Source: CAZADA01 sp964636945 (lineage in GTDB: Bacteria > Pseudomonadota > Alphaproteobacteria > Caulobacterales > Maricaulaceae). From it: DNA of 34,614 nucleotides. This document shows, in pieces, positions 32,993 to 34,614 of the stretch (position 1 is its first letter; each line of letters begins with the position of its first letter). The DNA lies in the NCBI GenBank assembly GCA_964636945.1, contig CAZWVH010000030.1, positions 1 through 34,614 of the forward strand, in the 5' to 3' direction. Made by a program: the position numbers and the translations under genes. The notes beneath the pieces are model-generated. The model was given only the letters and a program-made list of their open reading frames with translations. It was not told the DNA's origin and did not search any database.

Positions 32993-33260
32993 ATAATGCT
33001 CGGCCGATTCGACGCTTGCGTACAGTACTACCGCTGCTGGGCGCAACTTCGGAAGAACTGCAGCGCAGCAGCGCTCGTACGGTACTACCGCAAGATACCG
33101 CAATCTTGCCGAATTTGCGACCCAACGGTAACAGTTTAGCCTCATTTCGACAGAGTGGACGCATTCGCCCACAGATATTTTCCAAATGTGCGGCCACACG
33201 GATTATCCAATGATCCCAGAAAGACTCGGGGGCAACACCTTTGGAAGTGGCGAAGCACAT
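32991..33260 (-). CDS. Doubtful small ORF coupled to the CoA-transferase stop
   Basis: An 89-codon frame on the minus strand starts at an ATG that overlaps the CoA-transferase stop (TAATG), an arrangement typical of coupled translation. The product (MCFATSKGVAPESFWDHWII...) has no signal peptide, no recognised domain, many Cys, Arg and Ser, and two GSTVR segments 19 residues apart that come from the 57-base DNA repeat. G/C at the third codon position is only around half, lower than expected for a coding gene in this GC-rich DNA. I think it more likely an accidental open frame over structured DNA, but it cannot be excluded. Confidence 0.2.
   Translation of the reverse strand: MCFATSKGVAPESFWDHWIIRVAAHLENICGRMRPLCRNEAKLLPLGRKFGKIAVSCGSTVRALLRCSSSEVAPSSGSTVRKRRIGRAL
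33020..33034. repeat. Direct repeat copy 1 with GTAC-A-GTAC palindrome
   Basis: GTACAGTACTACCGC; matches copy 2 at 33077-33091 in 14 of 15 positions, with starts 57 bases apart. Each copy begins with GTAC-N-GTAC, an imperfect palindrome that could be a regulator half-site. Confidence 0.5.
33077..33091. repeat. Direct repeat copy 2 with GTAC-G-GTAC palindrome
   Basis: GTACGGTACTACCGC; second copy of the element at 33020-33034. Between the copies, CTGCTG near 33035 and CAGCAG near 33067 can pair, so the two repeats flank a potential hairpin. Confidence 0.5.
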
Positions 33261-34474
33261 TAGCCGCTTTCCGTGACTGAATGGCGTGTTGTGCGCCAGT
33301 CCGGCCGCGGACCATCCTCGCTTGGAAGCACTGGCGGCGCCACGCCCTTACTGACCGGCGTTGCACTAAACTTCACAGGGTTGGCCACCAATTTCACCCG
33401 CGCACCGCGTTCAGGCGAGTCAACGTCATCGACCATGCCTCTTGCCCGAACCTGGGGGTCCTCAAACACTTCAAGCAGTGAATTCACCGGTCCGCATGGC
33501 ACGCCGACCGCAGATAAAGTCATTCGCCAATGGTCGCGCGACTTTTGCTTAAAGACCGGGGCCAAGATGGCGTTGAGTTGTTTCAGGCGACGGACACGCG
33601 CGGCATTGGTGGCAAAGCGTGTCCCAAGGGCGAGATCCGGTTTGCCAATCACGTTCGCCAATTGCGCAAACTGACGGTCATTGCCCACAGTGACCACCAT
33701 GGCTCCATCGCTGGCTTGGTACACATCGTACGGCGCGATGCTCGGATGTGTGTTGCCACGGCGCTTGGGCGCCTTGCCCGTCGCCAAATAGGCCGAAGCC
33801 TGATTGGCGAGCATGGCGACCTGACAATCGAACAACGAAATATCGATGTGCTGGCCCTCACCGGTTTCGCGAGCATGGTGAAGCGCCGCCAGAATGGCGT
33901 TGGCGGCATACATCCCGGCAAAGAGATCGGCGATGGCCACGCCCGTTTTCATGGGTGCGCCGCGCGGGCTGCCCGTAATGCTCATCAGACCGCCCATGGC
34001 CTGGATAAGATGATCGTAGCCGGGCAGTTTCGCGGCTGGCCCGGTTTGGCCAAACCCGGTCAGCGAACAATACACCAAGCGCGGATTCAATGCGCTGAGA
34101 CTGTCATAGTCCAAACCATAGGCGTGCAGCGCGCCCACTTTGAAATTCTCAACGATCACATCGGCCTTGCTGGCCAAACGACGCAAATAGGTCTGTCCGT
34201 CTGTGGTGGACAGATCCACCGCCACGGCGCGCTTATTGCGATTGGCGCACAAAAAATATGTGGCGTCCGACTGCGATCCGTCAGTTGAGGTCAAGAACGG
34301 AGGCCCCCATTGGCGCGTGTCGTCGCCGATCCCAGGGCGTTCGACCTTGATCACGTCGGCGCCAAAATCGCCGAGAAGCTGCGTCGCCCAAGGCCCGGCG
34401 AGCACGCGCGACAAATCCAAGACCCGCACCCCGTCTAGCGCCATGGGTGATGGAGGCGATTTGGTTTCAGGCAT
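33260..34474 (-). CDS. CaiB/BaiF family (class III) CoA-transferase
   Basis: A 404-residue enzyme that moves CoA between organic acids. Signatures are LDGVRVLDLSRVLAGPWATQ at the N-terminus, LGDFGADVIKVERPGIGDDT, DVIVENFKVGALHAYGLDY, and LVYCSLTGFGQTGP followed by GYDHLIQAMGGLMSITG. The catalytic Asp is Asp183 in TGVAIADLFAGMYAANAI. LFDCQVAMLANQASAYL and PYDVYQASDGAMVVTVGND are also family-typical. ATG 34474 (MPETKS) is used; TTG 34483 lies in frame upstream. The substrate pair cannot be predicted from the sequence, and no acyl-CoA enzyme gene adjoins. A repeat-rich gap follows its stop. Confidence 0.92.
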   Translation of the reverse strand: MPETKSPPSPMALDGVRVLDLSRVLAGPWATQLLGDFGADVIKVERPGIGDDTRQWGPPFLTSTDGSQSDATYFLCANRNKRAVAVDLSTTDGQTYLRRLASKADVIVENFKVGALHAYGLDYDSLSALNPRLVYCSLTGFGQTGPAAKLPGYDHLIQAMGGLMSITGSPRGAPMKTGVAIADLFAGMYAANAILAALHHARETGEGQHIDISLFDCQVAMLANQASAYLATGKAPKRRGNTHPSIAPYDVYQASDGAMVVTVGNDRQFAQLANVIGKPDLALGTRFATNAARVRRLKQLNAILAPVFKQKSRDHWRMTLSAVGVPCGPVNSLLEVFEDPQVRARGMVDDVDSPERGARVKLVANPVKFSATPVSKGVAPPVLPSEDGPRPDWRTTRHSVTESG

Positions 34475-34533
34475 ATGTGACAAGCGTCCTGTTTTGGGTC
34501 ACTCGACTCTCAGCTGGCAAAATATGGGGTATC

Positions 34534-34614
34534 ATGACTTGCATGCGATTTGGACCGGCGGTTTGCGCCTGCATCGTGCTTTTCACAAGCCGTGCACAAG
34601 CCCAGGGCTGCCCA
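34534..34614 (+). CDS. Start of a secreted protein, cut by the right window edge
   Basis: From ATG 34534, after a GGGG ribosome-like site, an open frame of 27 codons runs to the edge: MTCMRFGPAVCACIVLFTSR then AQAQGCP. It has a basic start, a hydrophobic core and an AQA cleavage site, so it looks like a Sec signal peptide followed by a mature protein with an early cysteine. ATG 34543 is an alternative start. Nothing can be said about function. It diverges from the CoA-transferase gene. Confidence 0.55.
   Translation, partial: MTCMRFGPAVCACIVLFTSRAQAQGCP

Larger units (their letters stand above)
32702..33259. other. 558-base gap rich in inverted and direct repeats
   Basis: The 170 bases next to the glutamate dehydrogenase start (to about 32870) look like ordinary leader. 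From 32890 to about 33100 the DNA carries several strong inverted repeats and a pair of 15-base direct repeats. On the minus strand the right half also contains an 89-codon open frame following the CoA-transferase gene (listed separately, low confidence). I recognise no tRNA or known riboswitch class. The region is both downstream of the CoA-transferase gene and upstream of the dehydrogenase gene on the same strand, so it may hold a terminator for the first and control elements for the second. Confidence 0.6.

Noticed and set aside
32975..32996. Plus-strand promoter with TTTACA and TATAAT
   Set aside because: The spacing is only about 11 bases, too short for a sigma-70 promoter, and no plus-strand gene follows.
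32890..33020. tRNA gene or known riboswitch
   Set aside because: No cloverleaf with matching acceptor and T-arm could be drawn, and no conserved core of a familiar riboswitch class was recognised.
33020..33091. CRISPR array
   Set aside because: Only two short copies, no regular series of repeats and spacers, and no cas genes in the window.
33530..34288. 252-codon plus-strand frame opposite the CoA-transferase gene
   Set aside because: Shadow of a confidently assigned gene with no domain signature of its own.

Overview
The window looks like chromosomal DNA from a GC-rich alphaproteobacterium, probably near Caulobacterales/Hyphomonadales. The basis is gene content: a 1644-residue NAD-glutamate dehydrogenase, an Usg protein, a CC0125/CC1285-type lipoprotein, a DUF1674 (SDHAF4-like) protein, an IalB-like protein, an RpoE/ChrR-type sigma/anti-sigma pair, and an rsmB-rpe-heparinase-purH order. 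I ran no database search, so the taxonomy is inference. Genes are packed tightly, and several convergent pairs have stop codons within about 18 bases of each other or overlapping.

Left part (1-9.9 kb). The minus-strand rlmN runs off the left edge and is preceded by a membrane-anchored GRAM/PH-like protein. A plus-strand outer-membrane barrel gene follows. Next is a minus-strand cassette of three poorly characterised genes (TPR lipoprotein, membrane-anchored coiled-coil protein, TerB-like protein) with a 336-base leader rich in A/T runs. An IalB-like secreted protein gene diverges from an ECF sigma factor/ChrR-like anti-sigma pair. A GT2-GtrA glycosyltransferase then converges on a SpoU-type RNA methyltransferase, which follows an isoaspartyl peptidase/asparaginase gene on the minus strand.

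Middle part (10.9-17.8 kb). A solitary DUF262-DUF1524 (GmrSD/SspE-like) protein is the only defence-type gene. It is followed by a YkvA-type membrane protein, a short-chain dehydrogenase, the CC0125 lipoprotein, usg, inorganic pyrophosphatase, a large unassigned membrane protein and the SDHAF4-like factor. The usg leader can form a perfect 9-bp hairpin that buries its Shine-Dalgarno sequence.

Right part (17.8-34.6 kb). A co-directional run carries htpX, rsmB, a glycine-zipper lipoprotein, rpe, a heparinase II/III-like protein, a membrane nucleotide-sugar dehydratase/epimerase, purH and a dienelactone-hydrolase-like protein. The NAD-glutamate dehydrogenase gene faces it. A 558-base gap rich in inverted and direct repeats separates this from a class III CoA-transferase gene. 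A signal-peptide-bearing CDS begins at the right edge.

No tRNA, rRNA, CRISPR array, insertion sequence or prophage gene was recognised. The most interesting items are the usg leader hairpin, the unassigned three-gene cassette, the solitary DUF262 protein with a variant DGHQR motif, the ChrR-like factor lacking its N-terminal zinc cysteines, and the repeat-rich gap upstream of the glutamate dehydrogenase gene.
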